Below, piece after piece: positions 47,987 to 56,095 of a stretch of 64,000 nucleotides of DNA. Below the pieces are notes generated by a model. That model saw nothing but the letters and a program-made list of their open reading frames with translations. It searched no databases and was not told the DNA's origin. Position numbers and translations under genes: made by a program. The stretch's first letter is position 1. The number at the start of each line of letters is the position of its first letter. The DNA is from Lysobacter sp. FW306-1B-D06B (GTDB taxonomy: Bacteria > Pseudomonadota > Gammaproteobacteria > Xanthomonadales > Xanthomonadaceae), in assembly GCF_038446665.1 (NCBI RefSeq), contig NZ_CP151802.1:3658001-3722000 (forward strand), given 5' to 3'.

Positions 47987-49264
47987 ATGGCCGCGCCGGA
48001 ACCGCAAGCTTCACCACACGCGCCCCCACGGCGCCGGCGCCGCATCGCGCTGGTCGCCCTGGTGGTCGCACTGGCGCTGCTCGCGTTCGCATTGCACTGG
48101 GTCTCGCGGCCCAGCCGTGTCGCCGGGTTGATCCTGGCGCAGGTGGGCAACGCGCTCGGCCTGGAGATCACCGCCAGCGGCGCCAGCGAATACCGCCTGC
48201 GTGGCACGCCGATGCTGGCGATCCGCGATGTCGTCGCGCGCCAGCCCGGTGCGAAGACGCCGGTGCTGCGCGCCGAACGCATCCAACTGGAACTGCCCTG
48301 GTCGACGATCCGCGCGCGCGGCGCCGACCTGACGGTGCGCCGCATCGAACTGGACGCACCCGAACTCGACCTGGCCGCGCTGCAACGCTGGCAGGCGACG
48401 CGGCCGCCGACGAAGGAAGTACGCATTCCGACTTTGACCGACGGCCTGCAGATCGTGCGCGGTCGGGTGATCGGCGACGGCTGGCGCGTGGAGGCCATCG
48501 ACGCCGACCTGGCTTCGCTGCACCCCGATCGCGCCGCGCGTGCACGCTTGCGCGGTCGTCTCGCGACGGGCGAGGTGCGCGTCCCGTTCGACGTGCATGC
48601 GGCGCTGACGCGTCCGGCTGCGCGCGCCGGGCTGGGCGTGGTCGGGCAGGTCACCGTGCAGTCGCAGACGTGGACGATGCCCATGCGCACGCGGCTGTCC
48701 GGACGCCTGCACAACGGCGACGACGGCATCGGACTGGATGGCATGCGCCTGGGCGCCGACGCCAGCTATCGCAACGACGACACCGATCTGGGCTTTACCT
48801 ACGGTCTCGCCGGTCCGGTGCGTTTTCACGGCGGCGAACTGCGCGTGGTGCCATTGGGCGCGGTCGTGTACGGCACGGGCGTGATTCCCAGCCTTCAGGC
48901 GGCCGGCGCGCTGTCGTTCGGCGACACGCTCGCGCTGCGGCTCGACGGCACGATGTCGTCATGGCCGCGTGCGTGGCCGGCGCTTCCGGCGCCGTTGATC
49001 GCATCGACCTCGCCCCTGCCCTTCGTGCTCGAATACCGCGGCCGCGCCGATTTTTCCGACACCACGGCGCTGCGCCTGCAACGCGATGCGACGCGCTTCG
49101 ATGGTCGGTTCAAGTTGCCGTCGTTCTTGCGCTGGCTCGACTTCATCGACCGCGGCACGCCGCTGCCGCCACTGGACGGACGCCTGACCAGCCCGAAGAT
49201 CGAAATCGCCGGTGCCACGTTGGAAGGCGTGGAAATCGATTTCGCCCAAGACGCGACCCCATGA
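47987..49264 (+). CDS. AsmA-like inner-membrane protein
   Basis: A 425-residue protein anchored by one N-terminal helix (about 20-38, IALVALVVALALLAFAL) with a long, repetitive beta-rich periplasmic part, the look of AsmA/TamB-type proteins that assist lipid or outer-membrane assembly. It starts 17 bases after ftsY and its stop overlaps the mutY ATG by four bases. The family is suggested by topology and patterns such as LRAERIQLELPWSTIRARGADLTVRRIEL rather than by a diagnostic motif. Confidence 0.7.
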   Translation: MAAPEPQASPHAPPRRRRRIALVALVVALALLAFALHWVSRPSRVAGLILAQVGNALGLEITASGASEYRLRGTPMLAIRDVVARQPGAKTPVLRAERIQLELPWSTIRARGADLTVRRIELDAPELDLAALQRWQATRPPTKEVRIPTLTDGLQIVRGRVIGDGWRVEAIDADLASLHPDRAARARLRGRLATGEVRVPFDVHAALTRPAARAGLGVVGQVTVQSQTWTMPMRTRLSGRLHNGDDGIGLDGMRLGADASYRNDDTDLGFTYGLAGPVRFHGGELRVVPLGAVVYGTGVIPSLQAAGALSFGDTLALRLDGTMSSWPRAWPALPAPLIASTSPLPFVLEYRGRADFSDTTALRLQRDATRFDGRFKLPSFLRWLDFIDRGTPLPPLDGRLTSPKIEIAGATLEGVEIDFAQDATP

Positions 49265-50334
49265 CGAAACCCGGCACGACACGCGACTTCCCTGCACGCC
49301 TGCTCGCGTGGTTCGACGTGAGTGGCCGTCACGACCTGCCCTGGCAGCATCCGCGCACGCCGTACCGCGTGTGGCTGTCGGAAATCATGCTGCAACAGAC
49401 GCAGGTGAAGACGGCCGCGCCGTATTTCGAACGCTTCGTCGCCGCATTGCCGACCTTGCGCGATCTTGCACAGGCGCCGTTGGACGACGTGCTCGCGCTG
49501 TGGTCGGGTCTGGGCTACTACGCCCGCGCACGCAACCTGCACGCGGCCGCCAAGCAGTGCATCGAACTTCACGGTGGCGATCTTCCGCGCGACCTGGACG
49601 CGCTGACCGCATTGCCGGGCGTCGGCCGCAGCACGGCGGCGGCCATCGCATCGCAGGCGTGGAACGATCGGCACGCGATCCTCGACGGTAACGTTAAACG
49701 CGTGATGAGCCGTTATCACGGCATCGACGGCTACCCCGGTCTTCCGGCCATCGAGAAGAAGCTGTGGGCGCTGGTCGATACGCACGTCGCCAGTCCGCAG
49801 CTTCCCGATACGCGCCTGGCCGACTACACGCAGGCGCAGATGGACCTGGGCGCGACGCTGTGCACGCGCGCCGACCCCGCCTGCGTGCTATGCCCGCTGC
49901 AGGACGACTGCATCGCGCGCCGCGAAGGTCGCACGGCGGAATTGCCCACGCCCAAGCCGGGCAAGACACCGCCGCAGAAATACGCGCACGTGCTGTGGGC
50001 CGAAGACGCGCAGGGCCGCATCCTGATGCAACGCCGTCCACCGACCGGCATCTGGGCATCGCTGTGGACGCTGCCGCAGGCCGACGACGCGACGGCCGCG
50101 CGCGGCTGGTTCGACGAGCACCTGCGCGGCGACTACGACAGCGCACACGCATTGCCACCGATCGACCACGCCTTCAGCCATTACAAACTGCAGCTGCATG
50201 CCGTGCGCATGCGCGCCGAACCGGGCGACCGGATCGGCGACAATGACGCGCTGCGCTGGGTCGCCCGCGAGGAACTATCCTCGCTCGGCATTCCCGCGCC
50301 GATCCGCAAGCTGCTCACGAACCAGGACGCCTGA
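49261..50334 (+). CDS. mutY: A/G-specific adenine glycosylase
   Basis: A 357-residue DNA repair enzyme that removes A mispaired with 8-oxoG. Motifs: [24 protein letters not shown] (with the catalytic-pocket residues), the HhH region [14 protein letters not shown] followed by the catalytic Asp in [12 protein letters not shown], the 4Fe-4S loop [17 protein letters not shown], and a C-terminal NUDIX-like domain ([11 protein letters not shown]). The ATG overlaps the previous stop (ATGA), and yggX follows after one base. Confidence 0.96.
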   Translation: MTKPGTTRDFPARLLAWFDVSGRHDLPWQHPRTPYRVWLSEIMLQQTQVKTAAPYFERFVAALPTLRDLAQAPLDDVLALWSGLGYYARARNLHAAAKQCIELHGGDLPRDLDALTALPGVGRSTAAAIASQAWNDRHAILDGNVKRVMSRYHGIDGYPGLPAIEKKLWALVDTHVASPQLPDTRLADYTQAQMDLGATLCTRADPACVLCPLQDDCIARREGRTAELPTPKPGKTPPQKYAHVLWAEDAQGRILMQRRPPTGIWASLWTLPQADDATAARGWFDEHLRGDYDSAHALPPIDHAFSHYKLQLHAVRMRAEPGDRIGDNDALRWVAREELSSLGIPAPIRKLLTNQDA

Positions 50335-50335
50335 A

Positions 50336-50614
50336 ATGCCCCGCACCGTCTATTGCGAATACGAGAAGCGCGAGACCGAAGGACTCGACTTCGTGCCCTG
50401 GCCGGGCGAACTGGGCAAGCGCGTCTTCGCGTACATCGGCAAGGCGGCGTGGACCGCGTGGCTGGCGCACCAGACGATGCTGATCAACGAGAACCGTCTC
50501 TCGCCGATGAACCCGCAGCACCGCGCCTTCCTCGAAACCGAGATGGTGAAGTTCCTCTTCGGCGGCGACGCAGCCAAGCCCGCGGGCTACGTGCCGCCGG
50601 AAAACGAAACCTAG
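50336..50614 (+). CDS. yggX: YggX-family oxidative damage/Fe-S protection protein
   Basis: A 92-residue protein with the full YggX signature: [29 protein letters not shown] and [29 protein letters not shown]. It protects Fe-S clusters and supports iron handling. It follows mutY by one base, the conserved mutY-yggX arrangement, which makes sense because MutY carries an Fe-S cluster. It overlaps the convergent gene at its 3' end by four bases. Confidence 0.95.
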   Translation: MPRTVYCEYEKRETEGLDFVPWPGELGKRVFAYIGKAAWTAWLAHQTMLINENRLSPMNPQHRAFLETEMVKFLFGGDAAKPAGYVPPENET

Positions 50615-51054
50615 GTCGCCTTCTCGCGCTCGGCGGTCTGGGCCTCGCGCTTTTCCTGCTCGGCGGCCCTGAGCGCCTTGACGTCGATGGGGCGGATTTC
50701 CTGGATCCAGCACGGCATCTGGTTGGTGCCCCGCCCCAGCACGATCACCTTGTCGAAGCGTGCGTACACGCGGCCCATCTGATTGGTCACGGTGATGGCG
50801 TTGGCGAAGTCCAGGTCCTGGCAGGTACCGCCCAGTTCCAGCAGGTAAACGGTGCTGGGTCGCGTCCAGATCGCCAGTGCGGTGTTGCCCAGCGGCGTCC
50901 AGCCGTCGAGGCGGCCGAAGTACTGGAAGTTGCCGACCGGCGCTCCGGCATTGGCGCGATAGAGCGCCAGGCGTTCGGCATCGGTAGTGCGCGGGTCGCT
51001 CGCGCAGGCGCTGAAGGCGAAGATCGAAAGAACCGAGAAAACAAGGGCTTTCAT
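50611..51054 (-). CDS. DUF6491-like lipoprotein
   Basis: A 147-residue protein with a short lipoprotein signal peptide ([16 protein letters not shown], Cys17). The mature part has [60 protein letters not shown] and [14 protein letters not shown], which I match to DUF6491. A Gln/Glu/Lys-rich tail follows. Its 3' end overlaps that of yggX by four bases. The function of the family is not known. Confidence 0.8.
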   Translation of the reverse strand: MKALVFSVLSIFAFSACASDPRTTDAERLALYRANAGAPVGNFQYFGRLDGWTPLGNTALAIWTRPSTVYLLELGGTCQDLDFANAITVTNQMGRVYARFDKVIVLGRGTNQMPCWIQEIRPIDVKALRAAEQEKREAQTAEREKAT

Positions 51055-51165
51055 CGATGACTCCGTGCAGCCACCGCGGCTGCGGCTGGGACCGTCGCCG
51101 CCATGATGCACCCGCCCGTCGCGGGCGCCAGCCGCGCGGACCGACCCGTTCAGCGCAGATCCGGC

Positions 51166-51194
51166 TTGCCATGTCCGCCGCCCATCCGTATCAT
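51166..51194 (+). promoter_or_regulatory. sigma-70-type promoter of tRNA-Phe
   Basis: TTGCCA (-35, 51166-51171), a 17-base spacer and TATCAT (-10, 51189-51194). Initiation would fall about 27 bases before the tRNA, near 51200, in a GC-rich discriminator region typical of stable-RNA promoters. Confidence 0.6.
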
Positions 51195-51227
51195 TCCGCT
51201 CCTCGCACGGCCTGACCGTTGCGGAAT

Positions 51228-51303
51228 GGCCGGGTAGCTCAGTTGGTAGAGCAGGGGATTGAAAATCCCCGTGTCGGGGGTTCGATTCCCTCCCCGGCCA
51301 CCA
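51228..51303 (+). tRNA. tRNA-Phe (anticodon GAA)
   Basis: A 76-base cloverleaf: acceptor GGCCGGG pairs with CCCGGCC, D stem GCTC/GAGC, anticodon stem GGGGA/TCCCC with loop TTGAAAA (anticodon GAA), T arm with loop TTCGATT, and an encoded CCA at 51301-51303. A strong terminator starts nine bases later. Confidence 0.97.
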
Positions 51304-51312
51304 TTCAAATTC

Positions 51313-51350
51313 AAAAGCCCAGTAAGGCCACCGGCCTTACTGGGCTTTTT
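51313..51350 (+). terminator. terminator of tRNA-Phe, copy 1
   Basis: Arms of 17 bases: AAAAGCCCAGTAAGGCC (51313-51329) and GGCCTTACTGGGCTTTT (51333-51349), loop ACC, followed by T. The same hairpin recurs at 52619-52653 with a different loop. Confidence 0.93.
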
Positions 51351-51407
51351 GTTGTGCGCAGTTGCCGGAACCCGGGGAGGCCGCGGAAGTTACGTGGTCA
51401 ACCTGGT

Positions 51408-51689
51408 GCGCTGCTGAGGCTAAACGAGCACTTGGAAGCCAGCGGTGCAGAACTGATCGCCTTAGATGGCAGCGCCTGGCAATCGGCAAAGACGCTGATG
51501 GAGTTGCGACACCGGCTCGTGCATTACACGCACGACTGGCTCGATGGAGGCACCGAGGACCTCATGAGGGCCACCTCACTTCTCGAATCGGATTTGCTGC
51601 CGCGCTTGCGAGCAAGTTTCACGTTCTTGGCGCCTGATGCCGACGTCCTCAATACAGTCGCCGCCGGGCGTTTCCGGCACCGCGTCCCG
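51408..51689 (+). pseudogene. truncated or decayed hypothetical gene
   Basis: An open stretch of about 94 codons reads like a real protein (LLRLNEHLEASGAELIALDG, AKTLMELRHRLVHYTHDWLD, LMRATSLLESDLLPRLRASF) but has no upstream start: the frame runs back into the tRNA terminator. The LRHRLVHYTHDW segment resembles an all-helical HEPN-type region, which is only an impression. After about 51689 the reading frame becomes low-complexity. Probably a 5'-truncated remnant left beside the tRNA. Confidence 0.4.
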
Positions 51690-51881
51690 CGTGGCCGAAA
51701 GCGCGGCATCAAGTCGACCTCGTCGGAAACCGCTCCTGTCGTAACCGCGGCTTGGTGGCTAGTCGTTAGCCCGCTCGGCACCTCCCCAAATCGCAGCTTG
51801 TGGCGGTGCCTCGGCACTCTTACGCTTCCAAGGCGGCGAAGTTCTGCCGCATGGCCCGCGTCAAATCCACAGGGGGATTGA

Positions 51882-52541
51882 ATGGAGCAGCAGCAAGAGG
51901 AAGAACTCGACGGCATCGTTTGTCCAATCGCCGACGAACCGAACACCTTCTATTACGCCTTCTGCAAAACAGAGAACCGACGCATCCGAGGCGCTACAAA
52001 CCAGTACGTCGTAGCGGAGAACAGTGCGAAGCATCACGCCCATCAGACTGGCCACGAGACTTCCGTGGAACAGGACAAGAGCAAGGCCTTGCTTGGCATC
52101 CCGTGCAGCGGCAACGGGTGCGGTTACATCCATTCCATGGTTCTTGAAGGCCCTTCAATCAGATTGCGGAACTCGCATCCGTCCAAATCGATTGAGGTGA
52201 AGGTGTACTGGGCGACCATCATGGGTGAGGCGTACAACACGTACACCCTATTCCCAGGCGATGACACGGTGTACCAGGGGCCCGGCGAGCCTTATATGTT
52301 TCGAAGATCAAGACCAAGATTGTTTGACGGTTTGCGTCGCCGCGGCCCATGCCGCGGCGACCGCTCTCGGCAATTTGAACAAGGAATAGATGCACCGCAT
52401 CACGCGCCTGATCGACGTCTCAGAGTCACCAACTTCTCACCTGCACCGCGAACCGCTCAAGCGCTCAATCGGAGCCGTGAGCTGCTCAACGTCATCCGTA
52501 ATGTAACCAGCAGCAGCGTCAGCTTCTTGGCTGTGCGCTAG
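51882..52541 (+). CDS. unrecognised protein of the tRNA-Phe patch, 3' end doubtful
   Basis: A 219-residue open frame starting at ATG 51882 after a G-rich ribosome site. The first 140 residues look genuine (YYAFCKTENRRIRGATNQYVV, IPCSGNGCGYIHSMVLEGPS, SIEVKVYWATIMGEAYNTYTLF), with three Cys. From about residue 143 (PYMF) the composition shifts to Arg/Pro-rich text typical of a wrong frame, so a frameshift or truncation near 52300 is suspected. The DNA is visibly less GC-rich than its neighbours (29 of 60 bases G or C at 52141-52200). No function recognised. Confidence 0.5.
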   Translation: MEQQQEEELDGIVCPIADEPNTFYYAFCKTENRRIRGATNQYVVAENSAKHHAHQTGHETSVEQDKSKALLGIPCSGNGCGYIHSMVLEGPSIRLRNSHPSKSIEVKVYWATIMGEAYNTYTLFPGDDTVYQGPGEPYMFRRSRPRLFDGLRRRGPCRGDRSRQFEQGIDAPHHAPDRRLRVTNFSPAPRTAQALNRSRELLNVIRNVTSSSVSFLAVR

Positions 52542-52618
52542 GATCCTCTTCAGCGCATGGGCGGACGCGTCCATGGCCTCCAGGACGGGCAGCGCAGTGG
52601 GTCTCCATGAACAATCGT

Positions 52619-52653
52619 AGCCCAGTAAGGCCCGACGGCCTTACTGGGCTTTT
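52619..52653 (+). terminator. terminator hairpin, copy 2 of the tRNA-Phe terminator
   Basis: AGCCCAGTAAGGCC (52619-52632), loop CGAC, GGCCTTACTGGGCT (52637-52650), then TTT. The arms match the copy at 51313 exactly over this length. No tRNA lies in front of it. Confidence 0.85.
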
Positions 52654-52690
52654 GCTTCTTGAAACCTCGGCGCGGTCGGCCGACGTTCTC

Positions 52691-53140
52691 TCAGCGACTG
52701 ACGCGTGTCGTCCTGCCGTCGGATGCGACCTGGACGCGGTCACCCACGCGGAACTCATTGACGCTTCCTTCCTGCGTGACCGCGATGGTGCGGCCCGACT
52801 CCAGTTCGACGGTCACTTCGATGCCGGATCTGCCTCCGCGGCTCGCGCGGTTTCCAACCGCGCCACCTGCAACTGCGCCGGCCACTGCACCGGCCGTGTT
52901 CGCCCGGCGTCCGCCGCCGATCGTGCTCCCGGCGATGCCGCCCAGGGCGGCACCGGTGGCGGTTCCTACACCGCGCGAGTCGTTCTGGATGGTCACTGCC
53001 AGCACGCGCCGGACCTTGCCCCACTCCACTGAGCGGGCTGTCCCGACCTCGCTGCTGCCCACGGTCTGCGCCATCAAGTCGGGAACCATCAGAAGAGACA
53101 ACGCCACGCACAGCCCGAAAGTACCGAACTTCGCTTTCAT
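52691..53140 (-). CDS. glycine-zipper 2TM-domain outer-membrane protein (SlyB/17-kDa-antigen-like)
   Basis: A 149-residue protein with a signal peptide (KFGTFGLCVALSLLMVPDLMA). The centre holds the glycine-zipper repeat (GTATGAALGGIAGSTIGGG, then GAVAGAVAGGAVGNRASRGG), which inserts into membranes. The end EVTVELESGRTIAV..VGDRVQV matches the SlyB/Pcp/17-kDa group. AAGGGG precedes ATG 53140. No lipobox Cys is obvious, unlike classical SlyB. Confidence 0.85.
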   Translation of the reverse strand: MKAKFGTFGLCVALSLLMVPDLMAQTVGSSEVGTARSVEWGKVRRVLAVTIQNDSRGVGTATGAALGGIAGSTIGGGRRANTAGAVAGAVAGGAVGNRASRGGRSGIEVTVELESGRTIAVTQEGSVNEFRVGDRVQVASDGRTTRVSR

Positions 53141-53785
53141 CCTGATCCCCTTCGCGGTTGGAGTTGAGGCGCCTAGGTTCACGAGCGAGTTACGCTCCCC
53201 GTCGTGAAGCGATGGTGAAACGACCACGAGCCGCGACACGCGGCCGTTCGGTAGCCGCAATGCTCGATGACACTGCGGCATGCGCAGCGCGCAGCTGCTT
53301 GATCGCCGAGCTTCACTCGCCTTTCGGCATGGACCGCCATGCACTGGAAGGAACGGAACGCGTTGACGACGCAACAACGAAAGACTCCTTTCCAACAACG
53401 CGCGGTCGCGTAAGCGAAGCGGCAAACGCTGTCCCTTTCACGCCAGCTTCCAAAGCAAGTTGCGCGCCAACTCGCTTGCGCCGAATGGCAGTTGCGATTG
53501 ATTCATCCGCGGCGTATCAATCGATGCTGGCAGGCACGCTGAGATGGTGTTCCGGCAGCCGCAATGGCTGCACAGGACTGGAACATCCCGAAGTGAATCT
53601 CTCACGCGCGTGTCGCGCACGGAGTGCGCGCGCCCCGATGGATCGACGGTTGCTTCGTCGGCGAACGCTCTCGAAGGCCTGGCGCATTGCCCTCGGAAAA
53701 CCCAGTTGAAACGAGCGCTTTCAGCTCTTCCCCACCATGTGGAGTGCATCCACGTGACAGGTAACTGCACGCCGGAGGAGATCGT
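53141..53785. other. 645-base gap without a recognisable gene
   Basis: It carries the upstream region of the glycine-zipper gene at its left end and the ribosome site of the epoxide hydrolase (GGAGGAG near 53775) at its right. Open frames exist on both strands (for example the minus frame 53438-53803) but their translations show no protein-like pattern. It might contain a decayed gene. Confidence 0.5.
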
Positions 53786-55120
53786 ATGCGGAAGGTGACT
53801 CACCCTGACCTTTTGACCAGACGCAGGCTCTGCGGAGCTGCGGCCGCGACGATCGCTGCCGCACCGCTCGGACTGCTCAGTTGCTCAGACGGGAACAAAG
53901 CCATGAACGAAGTCGCAGAGAAGAAGCCGGCAGCGGCCAGCGCGTCCGCCGAGATCCGGCCGCTCGAATTCAAAGCTACGCAGGCCGACCTGGCGGACCT
54001 GAAACGTCGCATCGAGGCCACCCGTTGGCCCGAGCGCGAAACGGTGAACGACTCCACTCAGGGCGTCCAGTTGGCCGTGATGAAGAAGCTCGCCGACCAT
54101 TGGGCGAAGAACTACGACTGGCGCAAGACGGAAGCCCGGATCAACTCCGTTCCCAACTTCATCACCAACATCGACGGGCTGGACATCCATTTCATGCATG
54201 CCAAGTCCAAGCATGAGAACGCGCTTGCGTTGCTGGTGGCGCACGGATGGCCGGGATCCTTCGTCGAGCAGATGAAGCTGATCGGCCCGCTCACCGATCC
54301 CACTGCGCACGGCGGCACCGAGGCCGACGCATTCCATCTGATCATTCCTTCGATGCCGGGCTACGGCTTCTCCGGAAAGCCCACGGCGACCGGCTGGAAT
54401 CCACCGCGCATCGCCGACGCATACAACGAACTCATGAAGCGTCTCGGCTATACGAAGTGGGGAGCGCAGGGCGGCGACTGGGGCGCGATCGTCGTGGACC
54501 TGATGGCGCTCAAGAAGCCGCCCGGCCTCGTCGGCATCCACACCAACATGGCCGGCGTGGTTCCACCCGAGATTGACCAGGCGATGTTCCATGGCCAAGC
54601 CATTCCGGAAGGCCTGTCGGAAGAAGAACGCCACTGCTGCGAGCAACTCCTCTTCACCTACAAGCACATCGGCTACGCGATCATGATGGGCGACAGGCCC
54701 CAGACATTGACGGGGCTTTCGGATTCGCCGGTGGGGCTGGCGGCTTTCATGCTCGATCACGATCCCAAGAGCTACGACATGATCGCGCGCTCGGTGAACG
54801 GAACTCCCGAAGGACTGACGCCGGATGACGTGCTCGACAACATCACCCTGTTCTGGCTGACCAATACGCCGATCTCCGCGGCGCAGCTTTACTGGGAGAA
54901 CAAGACGCCCTACTTCGCAGTCAAGGGCGTCACGATCCCGGTCGCGGTCAGCGCATTTCCCGACGAACTCTATACCGCTCCGAAGAGCTGGTCCGAGAAG
55001 GCGTATCCCAAGCTCGTGTACTACAACCGCCCCGCGAAGGGCGGGCACTATGCGGCGTGGGAACAGCCCGCGCTGCTTTCCAAGGACGTGCGCGAAGGGT
55101 TCAAGACGCTGCGTGGATGA
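53786..55120 (+). CDS. epoxide-hydrolase-family alpha/beta hydrolase with Tat-like signal
   Basis: A 444-residue protein. The N-terminus (TRRRLCGAAAATIAAAPLGLLSC) looks like a Tat lipoprotein signal: twin Arg, then a hydrophobic stretch ending in Cys33. The epoxide hydrolase N-terminal domain follows (about 57-165, IRPLEFKATQADLADLKRRI, and WPERE). The catalytic domain has the HGWPGSF oxyanion motif, the nucleophile Asp in AQGGDWGAIV and a late GGHYAAWEQP with the base His. It should open epoxides to diols outside the cytoplasm. GGAGGAG precedes the ATG. Confidence 0.9.
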   Translation: MRKVTHPDLLTRRRLCGAAAATIAAAPLGLLSCSDGNKAMNEVAEKKPAAASASAEIRPLEFKATQADLADLKRRIEATRWPERETVNDSTQGVQLAVMKKLADHWAKNYDWRKTEARINSVPNFITNIDGLDIHFMHAKSKHENALALLVAHGWPGSFVEQMKLIGPLTDPTAHGGTEADAFHLIIPSMPGYGFSGKPTATGWNPPRIADAYNELMKRLGYTKWGAQGGDWGAIVVDLMALKKPPGLVGIHTNMAGVVPPEIDQAMFHGQAIPEGLSEEERHCCEQLLFTYKHIGYAIMMGDRPQTLTGLSDSPVGLAAFMLDHDPKSYDMIARSVNGTPEGLTPDDVLDNITLFWLTNTPISAAQLYWENKTPYFAVKGVTIPVAVSAFPDELYTAPKSWSEKAYPKLVYYNRPAKGGHYAAWEQPALLSKDVREGFKTLRG

Positions 55121-55130
55121 GTCGCACCGG

Positions 55131-55157
55131 ATGCAGCCGGGCGTGTCCCGGCTGCAT
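55131..55157. terminator. hairpin between convergent genes
   Basis: Perfect 11-base arms ATGCAGCCGGG (55131-55141) and CCCGGCTGCAT (55147-55157), loop CGTGT, ten bases after the epoxide hydrolase stop and 15 before the DUF2950 stop. No T tract. Confidence 0.65.
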
Positions 55158-55171
55158 GGCTCACGCAGTGG

Positions 55172-56083
55172 TTAGGGCGTGCTCGGCGGCGCGGCCGAAG
55201 CAATGGTCGCGCTGTCGATTTCCTTCCAGCCGCTGTCCGGATCGAATTTCGTCATCGCCTTCGCGATGCCGCCGCCTTCCGGGCCGAGGTCCTGCTCGAA
55301 CACCTGCCCGTCGTGGCTGATGATGAAGCTCATGACGCCGCTGTCGCCGTAGCGCGCGGGCCATGCGACCAGCGCGAAGCCGCGGCTCATGTGGTCGCCG
55401 AGGAGATAGCTGTAGGCCCCGCGTGGCGCCGACGGCCCCTGCGCCTCGAGGATGCGGAAGTGGTAACCATGCCACTCGCCCTGCGGCGTGTCGTCGCCGA
55501 ACAGCGGGCCCAGCGGACTCTCTTCGTCGTTCTTGTCGTCCCAGTACAGCCCGTCGTGCTTTCCGTCGGTGCTGACGAACTTGCGCGCGTACTCGAGCAC
55601 GCCATCACCGTTGCGATCCACCGAGGCGTAGTCCATCTGTGCATCGTGATAGGCGAGCATCGCCTGCACCGTGTCCAGCTCATTGCGGCCGATGCGTCGC
55701 GCGCGGATTTCCGGCTCACCGGCCTTCAGGTTGAATGCCCAGCCGCTCGTGCCCTTCTCCAAGGGAACCGGCAGCGTCCACGCTTCCGGGCCCACGGCGA
55801 GGATCGCCCGCGTCGGCGATGGCGACTGGAAGGAATGGCGCTGGCGATAACGCTTGAGGAAGGCGTCGACGTCCTCACGATCCACGCTGCCGACCGGGAT
55901 ATAGGTTTTCCAATCCGGGCCGAGCACGGCGGACAGCTTCGCCTCGTCGGCCTTGCTCGTGCCAAGCGCGGCAACCAGCGCCTGCGCGGCGGCATCCGGC
56001 GTCGGGAACGACTGCTGGGCCTGCGCCGGCCATGCAAGCGCCGCCAGGCACACCAGCAGCGGGAGACGGATCGGACGGATCAT
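55172..56083 (-). CDS. DUF2950-family exported protein
   Basis: A 303-residue protein with a signal peptide (IRPIRLPLLVCLAALAWPAQA). DUF2950 features are clear: FPTPDAAAQALVAAL at the start, LDTVQAMLAYHDAQMDYASVDRNGDGVLEYARKF, DGLYWDDKNDEESPLGPLF, GYHFRILEAQGP and WPARYGDSGVMSFIISHDGQVFEQDLG. It is the last gene of a minus-strand run: kinase, OmpA-family, DUF3300, DUF2950, and starts 12 bases after DUF3300. The family has no known function. Confidence 0.92.
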   Translation of the reverse strand: MIRPIRLPLLVCLAALAWPAQAQQSFPTPDAAAQALVAALGTSKADEAKLSAVLGPDWKTYIPVGSVDREDVDAFLKRYRQRHSFQSPSPTRAILAVGPEAWTLPVPLEKGTSGWAFNLKAGEPEIRARRIGRNELDTVQAMLAYHDAQMDYASVDRNGDGVLEYARKFVSTDGKHDGLYWDDKNDEESPLGPLFGDDTPQGEWHGYHFRILEAQGPSAPRGAYSYLLGDHMSRGFALVAWPARYGDSGVMSFIISHDGQVFEQDLGPEGGGIAKAMTKFDPDSGWKEIDSATIASAAPPSTP

Positions 56084-56095
56084 CGAGCCTCTCCT

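Larger units (their letters stand above)
51304..51881. other. tRNA-proximal gap with terminator and degenerate coding
   Basis: It begins with the tRNA terminator (51313-51350). A protein-like stretch at 51408-51689 is described separately. I see no intact gene in 51690-51881. Confidence 0.5.

Noticed and set aside
53438..53803. A 121-codon minus-strand gene before the epoxide hydrolase
   Set aside because: Composition and lack of hydrophobic pattern look like random translation, and it overlaps the ribosome site and start of the real gene on the other strand.
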